DNA of 64,000 nucleotides from Flavobacterium daejeonense DSM 17708 (GTDB lineage: Bacteria > Bacteroidota > Bacteroidia > Flavobacteriales > Flavobacteriaceae): NCBI RefSeq assembly GCF_000425425.1, contig NZ_AUDK01000017.1, positions 1 through 64,000 of the forward strand. The letters are read 5' to 3'. Shown one piece after another: positions 7,014 through 15,127 of the stretch. The translations under genes and the position numbers were made by a program. The notes below the pieces were generated by a model that was not told the origin of the DNA, did no database searches, and saw only the letters and a list, made by a program, of their open reading frames with translations. Position 1 is the stretch's first letter, and the number at the start of each line of letters is the position of its first letter.

Positions 7014-8477
7014 ATGAAAATAGAAAATATGAATACTTTAGGTGAGTTAAGGGCATCTGGTTATCAAAGCAAAAGTATTAAAGACGAATTGAGAGATAAT
7101 CTTCGGGAGAAAATCAAATCAGGAAGTTCAACTTTTGAAGGAATTCATGGATTTGAAAATACGGTGATTCCGGAATTGGAACGAGCAATTCTTTCGCGTC
7201 ATAATATCAATTTATTAGGACTTCGTGGTCAGGCTAAAACCCGACTGGCGCGTAAAATGGTTGAATTGTTAGATGAATACATTCCGTATGTAAGTGGTTC
7301 CGAAATTAATGACGATCCATTTTGTCCCATTTCCCGATTTGCTAAGGATTTAATTATCGCCAAAGGTGATGAAACACCGATTTCCTGGTTGCACCGAAGT
7401 GAACGTTTTTATGAAAAATTAGCTACTCCGGATGTTACCGTAGCTGATTTAATAGGGGATGTTGATCCGATAAAAGCAGCTAATTTAAAGTTATCTTATG
7501 CAGATGACCGTGTGATTCATTTTGGGATGATTCCGCGTGCCAATCGCTGTATTTTTGTGATAAATGAATTACCTGATTTACAAGCCCGAATTCAGGTGGC
7601 GCTGTTTAATATTTTGCAGGAAGGTGATATTCAAATCAGAGGTTTTAAGTTGCGAATGCCATTGGATATGCAATTTGTATTTACGGCCAATCCGGAAGAT
7701 TATACAAACAGAGGAAGTATTGTAACACCGTTGAAAGACCGAATTGGTTCTCAAATTTTAACACATTATCCCGAAAATATTCAAATTGCAAGAACCATTA
7801 CAGAACAGGAAGCTCAATTTGATTCTAATCAGGATAACACCGTTTATGTGCCTTCGTTAGCCAAAGATTTATTGGAACAAATAAGTTTTGAAGCCAGAGA
7901 AAGTGAGTATGTTGATCATAAAAGTGGTGTAAGTGCCCGAATGAGTATCACGGCTTATGAAAATTTAATCAGCACTGCTGAACGTCGCGCATTGAAATCA
8001 GGAGCAACTCAAACTACAGTTCGTTTGTCGGATTTTATGGGAATTATTCCCGCCATTACCGGAAAAGTAGAGTTGGTTTACGAAGGGGAGCAGGAGGGAG
8101 CTGCTGTTGTAGCCGAGCACTTAATTGCAGCTGCGGTTCGCACTTTATTCCCAAATTATTTTCCTAAAATTGAAAAATTAGAAAAACCGAATGAAAAAAC
8201 AGCTTATTCTGATTTGATAGAATGGTTTTTTGCCGAAAATGGTTTTCAATTGTTGGATGACTGTTCTGATGAAGAATACCAAACTATCTTAGGAGCTATA
8301 GTTCCTTTAGAAATATTATTAAAAGAGTACCAGGCTGATTTAGTTAAAGAAGATGAGTTATTTATGAAAGAATTTGTGCTTTGGGGATTGGTTGAATTTC
8401 GAAAATTAAGCAAGGATAGAATTTTTGAAGGCTATCAGTTTAAAGATATTTATGGAAGTTACATCAGTAAGTTGTAA
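7014..8477 (+). CDS. MoxR/Mg-chelatase-like AAA+ ATPase
   Basis: A ~487-residue AAA+ ATPase. Walker A is GLRGQAKTRLARKM; Walker B is CIFVINELPDL; a sensor/arginine region follows in FTANPEDYTNRGSIVTPLKDRIG, the arrangement seen in magnesium-chelatase I and MoxR proteins. The C-terminal ~200 residues are helical. It should remodel a target together with the VWA protein encoded 135 bp upstream. The ATG at 7014 is chosen over the GTG at 6987 because the latter falls in a direct repeat and adds residues unlike the family. An ATG at 7029 is also possible. Confidence 0.8.
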   Translation: MKIENMNTLGELRASGYQSKSIKDELRDNLREKIKSGSSTFEGIHGFENTVIPELERAILSRHNINLLGLRGQAKTRLARKMVELLDEYIPYVSGSEINDDPFCPISRFAKDLIIAKGDETPISWLHRSERFYEKLATPDVTVADLIGDVDPIKAANLKLSYADDRVIHFGMIPRANRCIFVINELPDLQARIQVALFNILQEGDIQIRGFKLRMPLDMQFVFTANPEDYTNRGSIVTPLKDRIGSQILTHYPENIQIARTITEQEAQFDSNQDNTVYVPSLAKDLLEQISFEARESEYVDHKSGVSARMSITAYENLISTAERRALKSGATQTTVRLSDFMGIIPAITGKVELVYEGEQEGAAVVAEHLIAAAVRTLFPNYFPKIEKLEKPNEKTAYSDLIEWFFAENGFQLLDDCSDEEYQTILGAIVPLEILLKEYQADLVKEDELFMKEFVLWGLVEFRKLSKDRIFEGYQFKDIYGSYISKL

Positions 8478-8514
8478 TTTTAGAGGGATTAAGTTTTGGC
8501 AACGGTTTAAAATG

Positions 8515-8555
8515 AAAAAGTTCTTCATTTGTTAAAAACAGATGAAGAACTTTTT
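8515..8555. terminator. Bidirectional terminator
   Basis: A 14-bp perfect stem (8515-8528 with 8542-8555) starts with AAAAA and ends with TTTTT, so it works as an intrinsic terminator on both strands. It lies between the convergent AAA+ ATPase and fucP genes. Confidence 0.85.
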
Positions 8556-8573
8556 GTATGATGTAGATAAGAA

Positions 8574-9902
8574 TTATTTCTTAAGTGTCATTCTTCCATA
8601 ATTTGCTACTACAACAAGGCAAATTAGCGGTAAAATAAATGAAAAGTTGACTTCAGGGATAAAGCCTAAAATTTTCATATCCGAGAAACCAGGTCCGCCC
8701 CAGTCTAAAATACTTCCTTGTAAAACAGGCATCAATGCTCCACCTACAATTGCCATTACTAATCCGGCTGAACCTATTTTGGCTTCGTCACCCATTCCTT
8801 TTAAAGCAATTCCATAAATAGTAGGGAACATAATTGACATGAATAAAGAAATTCCAATTAAAGAATAAAGCCCAATAGTTCCCGGTAACAAAATAGCCCC
8901 AGCACAGCAGCAAACACCGCCAATACCGAAAAGCATTAATATTTTAGACGGATTAATCGTTCTCATAAGTGCTGTTCCTATCCATCTTCCGCTCAGAAAA
9001 ATAATCATTGCCGAAATATTATACCAGGAGGCAGTAAGTTGTTGTTCTTGTGGTAAGCCTTCGTTAATATTATCCACGTATTGAAATATAAAAGTCCAAC
9101 ACATAATTTGAGCGCCTACATAAAATGCCTGTGCAATCACTCCCTGAATGTATATTTTATTTACAAATAATTTTTTAAAAGATTCCGAAATAGACATTTT
9201 ATCGTGATCGGCAGTTTTTGGAATTTTAGTAAAAAGAATAATTGCCATAATACTCAAAACGACTAAACCTAATATGATATAAGGAACACTAATTACTCCT
9301 AAATCATTTTCGCGAATACTTGCTTTGGCAGTTTCAGATAGTGTATCGTAAATTAAGGCTCCAGAAGCATCTTTATCGTCGGATCGAAGCGCTGAAATAA
9401 TAAATTGTTGGGCTACTACCATTCCCATTAAGGAACCTACAGGATTAAAAGATTGAGCGAGATTCAATCTTCGGGTAGCTGTTTCACTATCACCTAAAGC
9501 TAAAATTAAGGGATTAGATGTTGTTTCTAAAAAGGCTAATCCACAGGTGATTACCCAAAGAGAGATCAGGAAGAAATTATAGTCCTGATAGGCTGCTGCA
9601 GGATAAAATAAGAAAGCACCAGTAGCATATAGACATAAGCCTAAAATGATTCCGGATTTATAACTGTACTTTCTGATGAATAAAGCTGCGGGTAATGCCA
9701 TGAAAAAATAACCGAAGTAGAAAGCAAATTGCACTAATGAAGCCTGAGTATTTGATAATTCAGGCATTACTTTTTTGAAGGCAGAAACCATAGGATTGGT
9801 TAAATCGTTGGCTACTCCCCATAGTGCGAATAAGGAGGTAATAATTATAAAAGGGAAAAGTAAATCCTTTTTTACTACAGCAATTGAGGTGGAATAATTC
9901 AT
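8574..9902 (-). CDS. fucP: L-fucose:H+ symporter (FucP-type MFS permease)
   Basis: A 442-residue MFS transporter with about 12 hydrophobic segments. The N-terminus FALWGVANDLTNPM, followed by SLVQFAFYFGYFFMALPAAL, is characteristic of the FucP/GluP/NagP family, and in this family the Asn/Asp pair after FALWG takes part in sugar and proton recognition. Placement behind an SDR dehydrogenase and an amidohydrolase supports L-fucose as substrate. The ATG at 9902 is used; a longer frame to 9953 would add a hydrophobic, non-family extension. A terminator-like hairpin precedes it, so it may be expressed by read-through from the operon or from its own promoter. Confidence 0.85.
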   Translation of the reverse strand: MNYSTSIAVVKKDLLFPFIIITSLFALWGVANDLTNPMVSAFKKVMPELSNTQASLVQFAFYFGYFFMALPAALFIRKYSYKSGIILGLCLYATGAFLFYPAAAYQDYNFFLISLWVITCGLAFLETTSNPLILALGDSETATRRLNLAQSFNPVGSLMGMVVAQQFIISALRSDDKDASGALIYDTLSETAKASIRENDLGVISVPYIILGLVVLSIMAIILFTKIPKTADHDKMSISESFKKLFVNKIYIQGVIAQAFYVGAQIMCWTFIFQYVDNINEGLPQEQQLTASWYNISAMIIFLSGRWIGTALMRTINPSKILMLFGIGGVCCCAGAILLPGTIGLYSLIGISLFMSIMFPTIYGIALKGMGDEAKIGSAGLVMAIVGGALMPVLQGSILDWGGPGFSDMKILGFIPEVNFSFILPLICLVVVANYGRMTLKK

Positions 9903-9934
9903 TTTTTTTAAATTAAAAAAGTTGGTTGATTGGT

Positions 9935-9977
9935 AAAAAAAAGAACAAAGCATAAAAAAACTTATGATTTGTTCTTT
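9935..9977 (-). terminator. Hairpin between the SDR gene and fucP
   Basis: A 16-bp stem with one mismatch (9940-9955 with 9962-9977) has a 6-base loop. On the minus strand it is followed by TTTTTTACC, so it has the form of an intrinsic terminator inside the fucose operon. It probably reduces fucP expression relative to the enzyme genes or ends the first transcript. Confidence 0.65.
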
Positions 9978-9992
9978 GTTGTTTTGAAAGTT

Positions 9993-10784
9993 TTATTCCG
10001 TTAGTAAGGCACGGTCTAAGTGAACATAACCTCCGTCACAAAAAATAAATTGTCCTGTGGTATGTGATGATCTTTCAGAAATGGTGAATAAACAAGTATC
10101 TGCAATTTCATCAGGTGTGGTCATACGATTTTCCAAAGGGATTTTTTTAACGATAGATTGTAATTTTTCTTCTCCGTTTTCTAAAGTTTTAATCCAGTTA
10201 TCGTAAGCAGGTGTCCAGCTTTCGGCAATGATAATCGCATTGACACGGATAGAATATTTGATTAAATCCACTGCCCATTCACGGGTTAAACCTAAAACAC
10301 CACCTTTGGCGGCTGCATAACCTGAAGTTCCGCCTTGGCCTGTTAAGCCTACTTTGGAACCAATATTTAAAATAGGTCCTTTGGAAGCTTTTAAGTAAGG
10401 AAGTGCGCTTTTTACCGTTACGAAATAACTTACCATGTTCAGTTTTAAAGAATCCATAAATTCTTCGTACGAAGCGTCAAGTCCGGCACCGTCATTTACA
10501 CCTACATTGTTGATTAGGGCATCAATACGACCATATTTAGCAGTAATTTGTGCAATTGCAGCTTCGATTTGTTTTGGGTCAGTAACATCGGTTTTACAAA
10601 ACAAGCCATCAATTCCCTGTTTTTGAATTTCTTCAATATATCCAAAACCTCTGTCGTTACGGTCAATAACCGCCGGGATAGCACCTTCGGAAGCTAAATG
10701 TTGCAAAATAGTTTCTCCAATACTTCCTTTAATTCCAGCTGCACCAGTGATGACAACTACTTTTCCTTTTAATCCTAAATCCAT
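9993..10784 (-). CDS. SDR-family dehydrogenase, probably L-fucose dehydrogenase
   Basis: A 263-residue classical short-chain dehydrogenase. The nucleotide-binding loop is TGAAGIKGSIG, with NNVG for strand 4, catalytic Ser in NIGSKVG and the Tyr-Lys pair in SGYAAAKGG. In non-phosphorylative fucose pathways an SDR oxidises L-fucose to L-fuconolactone; the same family also supplies 2-keto-3-deoxy-fuconate dehydrogenase, so either step is possible. It lies 3 bp downstream of the lactonase gene and upstream of fucP, matching the SDR-amidohydrolase-FucP grouping known from the Campylobacter jejuni fucose locus. Assignment to fucose rests on context. Confidence 0.75.
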   Translation of the reverse strand: MDLGLKGKVVVITGAAGIKGSIGETILQHLASEGAIPAVIDRNDRGFGYIEEIQKQGIDGLFCKTDVTDPKQIEAAIAQITAKYGRIDALINNVGVNDGAGLDASYEEFMDSLKLNMVSYFVTVKSALPYLKASKGPILNIGSKVGLTGQGGTSGYAAAKGGVLGLTREWAVDLIKYSIRVNAIIIAESWTPAYDNWIKTLENGEEKLQSIVKKIPLENRMTTPDEIADTCLFTISERSSHTTGQFIFCDGGYVHLDRALLTE

Positions 10785-10787
10785 AAT

Positions 10788-11615
10788 TTATAAGTTATAA
10801 AATTTAATTGCGTTTTTTCCCATAATTCCGGATTGTTCATCCGGACTTAATTTTGCAATAAAATTGGTTACTAATTCTTTTGTTTTTGTATAGTTTCCGG
10901 CTACTAAACATACCGGCCAATCGGAGCCAAAAAGGATTCTATCGGTTCCAAATGAGTCTAAAACCAATTGCATATAAGGTTCAATTTGTTCCGGATTCCA
11001 ATTGTTATAATCAGCTTCGGTGGTCATTCCTGATAGTTTGCAATATATATTTTGGTGTTCGCTTATCGCTTTCATTGAAGTTGCCCAACCATCATAAAAT
11101 CCGTCTTTAATGTATGGTTTTGCAATGTGATCAATAACAAATTTTTGATTTGGAAAACGACGGACTAATTCTAAAGCAGCTCCTAATTGATGTGGAAAAA
11201 TAAGAATGTCATACGTGAAATTGTGTTTTTCCAGAGCGGCAATTCCGTTTAAAAAATTAGGGCGTAACATAAAATTATGATCGGCTTCACCCTGAACCAC
11301 ATGACGGAAACCTTTCAGTTTTGGAAATTGACTGTGTTTTTCTAAAACTTCATCAATATTAGCTGCTCTCAGATCAACCCAACCTACAATTCCTTTGATA
11401 AAATCATTTTTGGCTGCCAAATCCAAAAGGAAACCGGTTTCAGCCAATGTTTGGTCGGACTGAACCGCTACACAACCATCAATATTGTTTTGCTGATAAA
11501 TGATTTTTAAATCTTCCGGTAAAAAATTTTTACGAATGACTTTCATGTTATCGTCAATCCAGGCGTGTTTTTCGGCTTCGTAAATCCAAAAATGCTGATG
11601 TGAATCGATTACCAT
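10788..11615 (-). CDS. Amidohydrolase, probably L-fuconolactonase
   Basis: A 275-residue metal-dependent TIM-barrel hydrolase of the amidohydrolase_2 (COG3618) family. The N-terminal DSHQHFW motif carries the first metal ligands; the C-terminal FGSDWPVC carries the conserved Asp. Members hydrolyse sugar lactones such as L-fucono-1,4-lactone and L-rhamnono-lactone. Here it would open the lactone made by the dehydrogenase. It sits between the Zn-dependent dehydrogenase (2 bp gap) and the SDR (3 bp gap), so the three are one operon under the divergent LacI-type repressor. Confidence 0.85.
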   Translation of the reverse strand: MVIDSHQHFWIYEAEKHAWIDDNMKVIRKNFLPEDLKIIYQQNNIDGCVAVQSDQTLAETGFLLDLAAKNDFIKGIVGWVDLRAANIDEVLEKHSQFPKLKGFRHVVQGEADHNFMLRPNFLNGIAALEKHNFTYDILIFPHQLGAALELVRRFPNQKFVIDHIAKPYIKDGFYDGWATSMKAISEHQNIYCKLSGMTTEADYNNWNPEQIEPYMQLVLDSFGTDRILFGSDWPVCLVAGNYTKTKELVTNFIAKLSPDEQSGIMGKNAIKFYNL

Positions 11616-11617
11616 AA

Positions 11618-12634
11618 TTATTTTAATTTAAAATCAACAGTAGCTTTAATTACTCCGGTTGCAGGATTTAACCAGCTGTCAAAGTTTTCAATCATTTCAG
11701 TGTAAGGGACCGTGTGTGTAATAAAAGAATCGGTAGGGAATTGATTTAGTACATTGATTACATGTTCAAAATCCTCAGTGGTAGCGTTTCGGCTGCACAT
11801 TAAAGTCATTTCTTTGGCGTGAATAGCCGGATGACTATAAGTCAATTCCCCTTTTGATAAACCAACTAATACAAAACGTCCTCCGTGAGACATATAATTT
11901 GGACAAGTTTCTAAAGCGCCTTTGTGTCCGGAAGCATCAAAAACAGCGGTACATAAATCGCCATTGGTAATTTTAGTGATTTCTTCAACGGTATTTTCAC
12001 CTGCTTTTACCGTGTAATCCACTCCAATTTTTTCTTTGGCGTAAGCTAAACGTTGCTCATTCATATCAATGGCAATTACTTTGGCACCGGCAATTTGTGC
12101 CAGTTTCATAATTCCGATTCCAATTGGTCCACAACCTACCACTGCAACAGTTTCTCCCGGAACAATGGCTGCTCTGCGGATAGCGTGTGCGCCAATTGCT
12201 AATGGTTCTACAATTGCCATTTGATCATCAGTTAAATTATTTGCCGGTAAAAGAATAGAGGTAGGAACGGTAATTTGTTCCTGCATTCCGCCGTCAGCGT
12301 GAACGCCTAAAACTTTGATGTTGGTACAGCAGTTTGTTTTTCCGTTTCGACAAGCGATACAAGTTCCGCAGCTCACGTATGGCATTACCACAACATTGTC
12401 TCCGGCTTTAATTCCTTTTGGATTGTCTCCAATTTCCAAAACAGTGGATGCTAATTCGTGTCCTAAAATTCTTGGATAGGTAAAAAATGCCTGATTTCCG
12501 CCATAAGCGTGTAAATCGGTTCCGCAAATTCCTACTTTGTTAATTTGTAACAGTGCTTCATTTTCTTTTCTAATCGGAGCTTCTTTTTCTTTTAGAATAA
12601 ATTCTCCCGGTTTTTCGCAAACAATGTATTTCAT
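11618..12634 (-). CDS. Zn-dependent medium-chain dehydrogenase
   Basis: A 338-residue medium-chain alcohol dehydrogenase. Catalytic zinc ligands are seen in GICGTDLHAYGG and GHE, structural zinc ligands in the Cys cluster CGTCIACRNGKTNCC, and the NAD-binding loop in VVGCGPIGIG. It resembles sugar-acid oxidoreductases such as L-galactonate dehydrogenase. In this operon it likely oxidises fucose, fuconate or a keto-deoxy intermediate; which one cannot be told from sequence. The ATG at 12634 is used. Extending upstream to 12778 would translate the operator DNA, producing a duplicated FKRWNK peptide, and is rejected. Confidence 0.8.
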   Translation of the reverse strand: MKYIVCEKPGEFILKEKEAPIRKENEALLQINKVGICGTDLHAYGGNQAFFTYPRILGHELASTVLEIGDNPKGIKAGDNVVVMPYVSCGTCIACRNGKTNCCTNIKVLGVHADGGMQEQITVPTSILLPANNLTDDQMAIVEPLAIGAHAIRRAAIVPGETVAVVGCGPIGIGIMKLAQIAGAKVIAIDMNEQRLAYAKEKIGVDYTVKAGENTVEEITKITNGDLCTAVFDASGHKGALETCPNYMSHGGRFVLVGLSKGELTYSHPAIHAKEMTLMCSRNATTEDFEHVINVLNQFPTDSFITHTVPYTEMIENFDSWLNPATGVIKATVDFKLK

Positions 12635-12678
12635 TTGATATTGATTGTTTATTTGGTTTTTTGATGAATTATTTATTT

Positions 12679-12696
12679 TGTTCCAACGTTTGAACA
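12679..12696. promoter_or_regulatory. LacI-family operator 1
   Basis: TGTTCCAACGTTTGAACA is a near-perfect 18-bp palindrome centred on CG, the form used by LacI/GalR regulators. It ends 45 bp upstream of the Zn-dehydrogenase ATG and differs from operator 2 by one base. The two lie 81 bp apart (start to start), close to eight helical turns, which would allow looping by a tetrameric repressor. Confidence 0.85.
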
Positions 12697-12710
12697 GTTG
12701 TAGAAATAAA

Positions 12711-12741
12711 AAAAACACAATTTGATAATTATTGTGTTTTT
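12711..12741. repeat. Inverted repeat between the two operators
   Basis: AAAAACACAAT (12711-12721) and ATTGTGTTTTT (12731-12741) form a perfect 11-bp stem with a 9-base loop midway between the operators. It looks like a bidirectional terminator and could insulate the divergent promoters. It also contains the candidate -33 TTG of the lacI promoter. Confidence 0.55.
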
Positions 12742-12761
12742 CATTTAAAATGCTATTTTTG
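12732..12761 (+). promoter_or_regulatory. Promoter of the LacI-type regulator gene
   Basis: TTG at 12732-12734, 19 nt, then TATTTTTG at 12754-12761 is an exact Bacteroidetes TTG-N19-TAnnTTTG promoter. The last two bases of the -7 box are the first two of operator 2, so repressor binding would cover the transcription start. This predicts autorepression. Confidence 0.7.
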
Positions 12762-12777
12762 TTCCATCGTTTGAACA
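12760..12777. promoter_or_regulatory. LacI-family operator 2
   Basis: TGTTCCATCGTTTGAACA, one base different from operator 1. It overlaps the -7 box of the regulator's promoter and ends 14 bp before its TTG start codon. Confidence 0.85.
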
Positions 12778-12791
12778 AATATAAAAACTAA

Positions 12792-13814
12792 TTGGAAAAT
12801 AAAAAAAAATCTACGATAAAAGATATTGCGGCAGTGCTGGGATTAACCCCTTCGGCGGTATCAAAAGCTTTGAATAACCACCCCAGAATTAGCGAAAAAA
12901 CCAAGCTTGCCGTTAAAGAAATGGCGGTAGAATTGGACTATCAGCCGAATTTTTTGTCGAGTGCGTTGCGAAAAGGAAAAAGTAATCTGGTAGGTGTGAT
13001 AATTCCACGTGTGAACAGCCATTTTTTTTCTTCTGTAGTTGAAAATATTGAAAAAATGCTCAACCTCAACGGTTACAATATCATCATGACGCAGTCGAAT
13101 GAATTGTATGCCAAAGAATGTCAGGAAATCGATACTTTACTCAAAATTCAGGTAGACGGCATTATTGCATCGATGGCTAATGAAACGACCAATTTAGAGT
13201 TTTACGAAAAAATAAAATCCAGAGGAACCGAATTGGTTTTGTTTGACAGAGGTGAAGAGGAGCTGAATGTGGATTATGTGGGGATTGATGATTATAAAAG
13301 TAGTCATTTGGTCGTTGATCATTTGGTGTCACAAAATTGTAAACGCATTGCACATATAGCCGGTTTTCATCATATTCGAATTTATAAAGAACGAATTCGC
13401 GGTTATAAAGACGCACTGGAGAAATGGAATTTAGATATTCAGGACAATTGGATTATTGAAAGTAATTTGCGCATTGAGGACGGACGCCAAATCATGCAGC
13501 AATTATTGAATGCTCCAGAAAGACCGGATGCGGTTTACGTGGCGGGTGATATTGCGGCTTTAGGAGCTTTACAGGTGCTTTTGGAAAATAATATTAAGAT
13601 TCCCGAAGAAATAGCTTTGGTTGGTTTTAGTGATGAGCCGTTTACTTCGCTTACACAACCTTCCATTTCTACGATTAATCAGCATAGTGACCAAATTGGT
13701 AAATTGGCGGCTGAAGCTTTTTTAAATCGAATGAGCCATCCGAAGAAAAAAACGGTTAACCGAATTATTTTAGAACCGGAATTGATAGTCAGACAGTCTT
13801 CGAAAAGAATTTAA
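12792..13814 (+). CDS. LacI/GalR-family repressor of the fucose operon
   Basis: A 340-residue regulator. An N-terminal helix-turn-helix, DIAAVLGLTPSAVSKAL, with the hinge helix SSALRKGKSN, is followed by a periplasmic-binding-protein-like effector domain (VGVIIPRVNSHFF to SDEPFTSLTQPSISTI). The start must be TTG at 12792: an in-frame TAA lies directly before it and the first internal ATG would delete the DNA-binding domain. Two palindromic operators between it and the fucose operon are the expected target. Inducer unknown, presumably fucose or a pathway intermediate. A weak TTG start would keep its level low. Confidence 0.9.
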   Translation: MENKKKSTIKDIAAVLGLTPSAVSKALNNHPRISEKTKLAVKEMAVELDYQPNFLSSALRKGKSNLVGVIIPRVNSHFFSSVVENIEKMLNLNGYNIIMTQSNELYAKECQEIDTLLKIQVDGIIASMANETTNLEFYEKIKSRGTELVLFDRGEEELNVDYVGIDDYKSSHLVVDHLVSQNCKRIAHIAGFHHIRIYKERIRGYKDALEKWNLDIQDNWIIESNLRIEDGRQIMQQLLNAPERPDAVYVAGDIAALGALQVLLENNIKIPEEIALVGFSDEPFTSLTQPSISTINQHSDQIGKLAAEAFLNRMSHPKKKTVNRIILEPELIVRQSSKRI

Positions 13815-13909
13815 ACCGTTTTTAAAGTTGGAGCATTAAGAAATTAAGGGGAGTTAAGGCTTAATTTTCTAAATGTCTTAATGGTTAAAATTATAAAATA
13901 AATGGTTTT

Positions 13910-15052
13910 TTAAATTTTTCCATAAACCGGAACGATGAAACTTCCGTTTAAAAATGATTTAGCATCGATTTGACTTTGCAAAATCACACCTTTTAAGTTT
14001 TGTTCCAGTAATAATTGAGCTGATTGTACCAAAGAAGCTGCTGTTGTGACTTGTATGGCTCTTAATTTGTGTTTTCCAACTTGCAAAGGTTGAATTTCTT
14101 TGACAATTTCGCGTCTTCTTAAAATACCTTTGATGTCTTTTCCTTCCACGGCTGCGTAAAGGATTATTTGATCATCTTCCATTAACGGAATTTCTTTCTG
14201 CATGATTTTTTCTAATTCTTTTATCTTGTTTTTGGAAGAATCTATTGTTTTTAATTTGTTTTGTACCCAGCTATAATGTCCTGGAAAACGAAGGGTTTTA
14301 TAGTCTAAATCGCGAACTTTTCCGCTTAAAGCATCCGGTAAATCAGCGGCACCGCCCGAAGTTAAATCATCTTCATAAGTTGTGTCATTAATGATTATGG
14401 AACTCCTTTCGGATAAAGCGGGAAGCTCGATTTTGCTGAAATTTCGAATAGCATTCGCATTCTTCAAATATTCGGTTGCAACGCCTATTGGACTCCAGGT
14501 GAATCCGTAGTAATGTGGTGCAACGGCATTTTTAGTCAGCGCCCCAACTTTAAATTCTAATTTGTCGGCTGTATTTACATTAAAATCAGAACAGAATTCC
14601 TGAAACAAATGATTTGCCAAAACATCAATATAACCGGGAGCAATCCCTGTTTGTAGAACAAATCCCGTTTCGGCATCTTTGGCTAAAGTCATGATTTTGG
14701 CAGTTTCATCTACATATTCAGTAAGATTAGCATAATGTAAATGATAATCTTTGGCAATTTGCGCAATTTTAGGAGCCTGACTTCCCGGAAGACAATCTAA
14801 AATAATGTTTCCCTGAGTGAAAATAGCTCTCATTTCCGGTGTGATTTCGTCCGGACTGAGATGAAAAGCTTTAACCGTGCAGTTTCTGGTTGTTCCTTTT
14901 TCAACCCATCCGGCAACAGATTCGGCTTTAGAAAGGGTTCGGTTTCCAATATATATGATGGGAGTAATAAGGCTCCATTCGGCGAGAATTAAAGCGGCTG
15001 CTTCGGCTATACCGCCGGCTCCGGCAATGATAATGTTGTAATGCTTTTCCAT
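13910..15052 (-). CDS. Saccharopine dehydrogenase-like oxidoreductase
   Basis: A 380-residue enzyme. The Rossmann loop IIAGAGGIAEAAALIL is at the N-terminus, followed by the saccharopine-dehydrogenase NAD(P) domain (DCLPGSQAPKIAQIA) and a C-terminal catalytic domain with TGIAPGYIDVLANHLF. Family members act in lysine metabolism or on related amino-acid conjugates. There is no lysine-pathway neighbour, so the substrate is open. It starts a run of minus-strand genes unrelated to sugars. Its terminus is convergent with the LacI gene across ~95 bp containing only short repeats of TTAAGG type. Confidence 0.75.
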   Translation of the reverse strand: MEKHYNIIIAGAGGIAEAAALILAEWSLITPIIYIGNRTLSKAESVAGWVEKGTTRNCTVKAFHLSPDEITPEMRAIFTQGNIILDCLPGSQAPKIAQIAKDYHLHYANLTEYVDETAKIMTLAKDAETGFVLQTGIAPGYIDVLANHLFQEFCSDFNVNTADKLEFKVGALTKNAVAPHYYGFTWSPIGVATEYLKNANAIRNFSKIELPALSERSSIIINDTTYEDDLTSGGAADLPDALSGKVRDLDYKTLRFPGHYSWVQNKLKTIDSSKNKIKELEKIMQKEIPLMEDDQIILYAAVEGKDIKGILRRREIVKEIQPLQVGKHKLRAIQVTTAASLVQSAQLLLEQNLKGVILQSQIDAKSFLNGSFIVPVYGKI

Positions 15053-15127
15053 ATTCTAAATTTACGTTTTTTCGGTTTGATGCCGAAATAAATTTAGAAA
15101 ATAGCTAAAAGTTAATTGTTTAAGTTT

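Noticed and set aside
12635-12778. N-terminal extension of the Zn-dependent dehydrogenase (extra 48 codons)
   Set aside because: It translates the operator region; the repeated FKRWNK peptide is an artefact of the two operators, and family members start at MKYIV.
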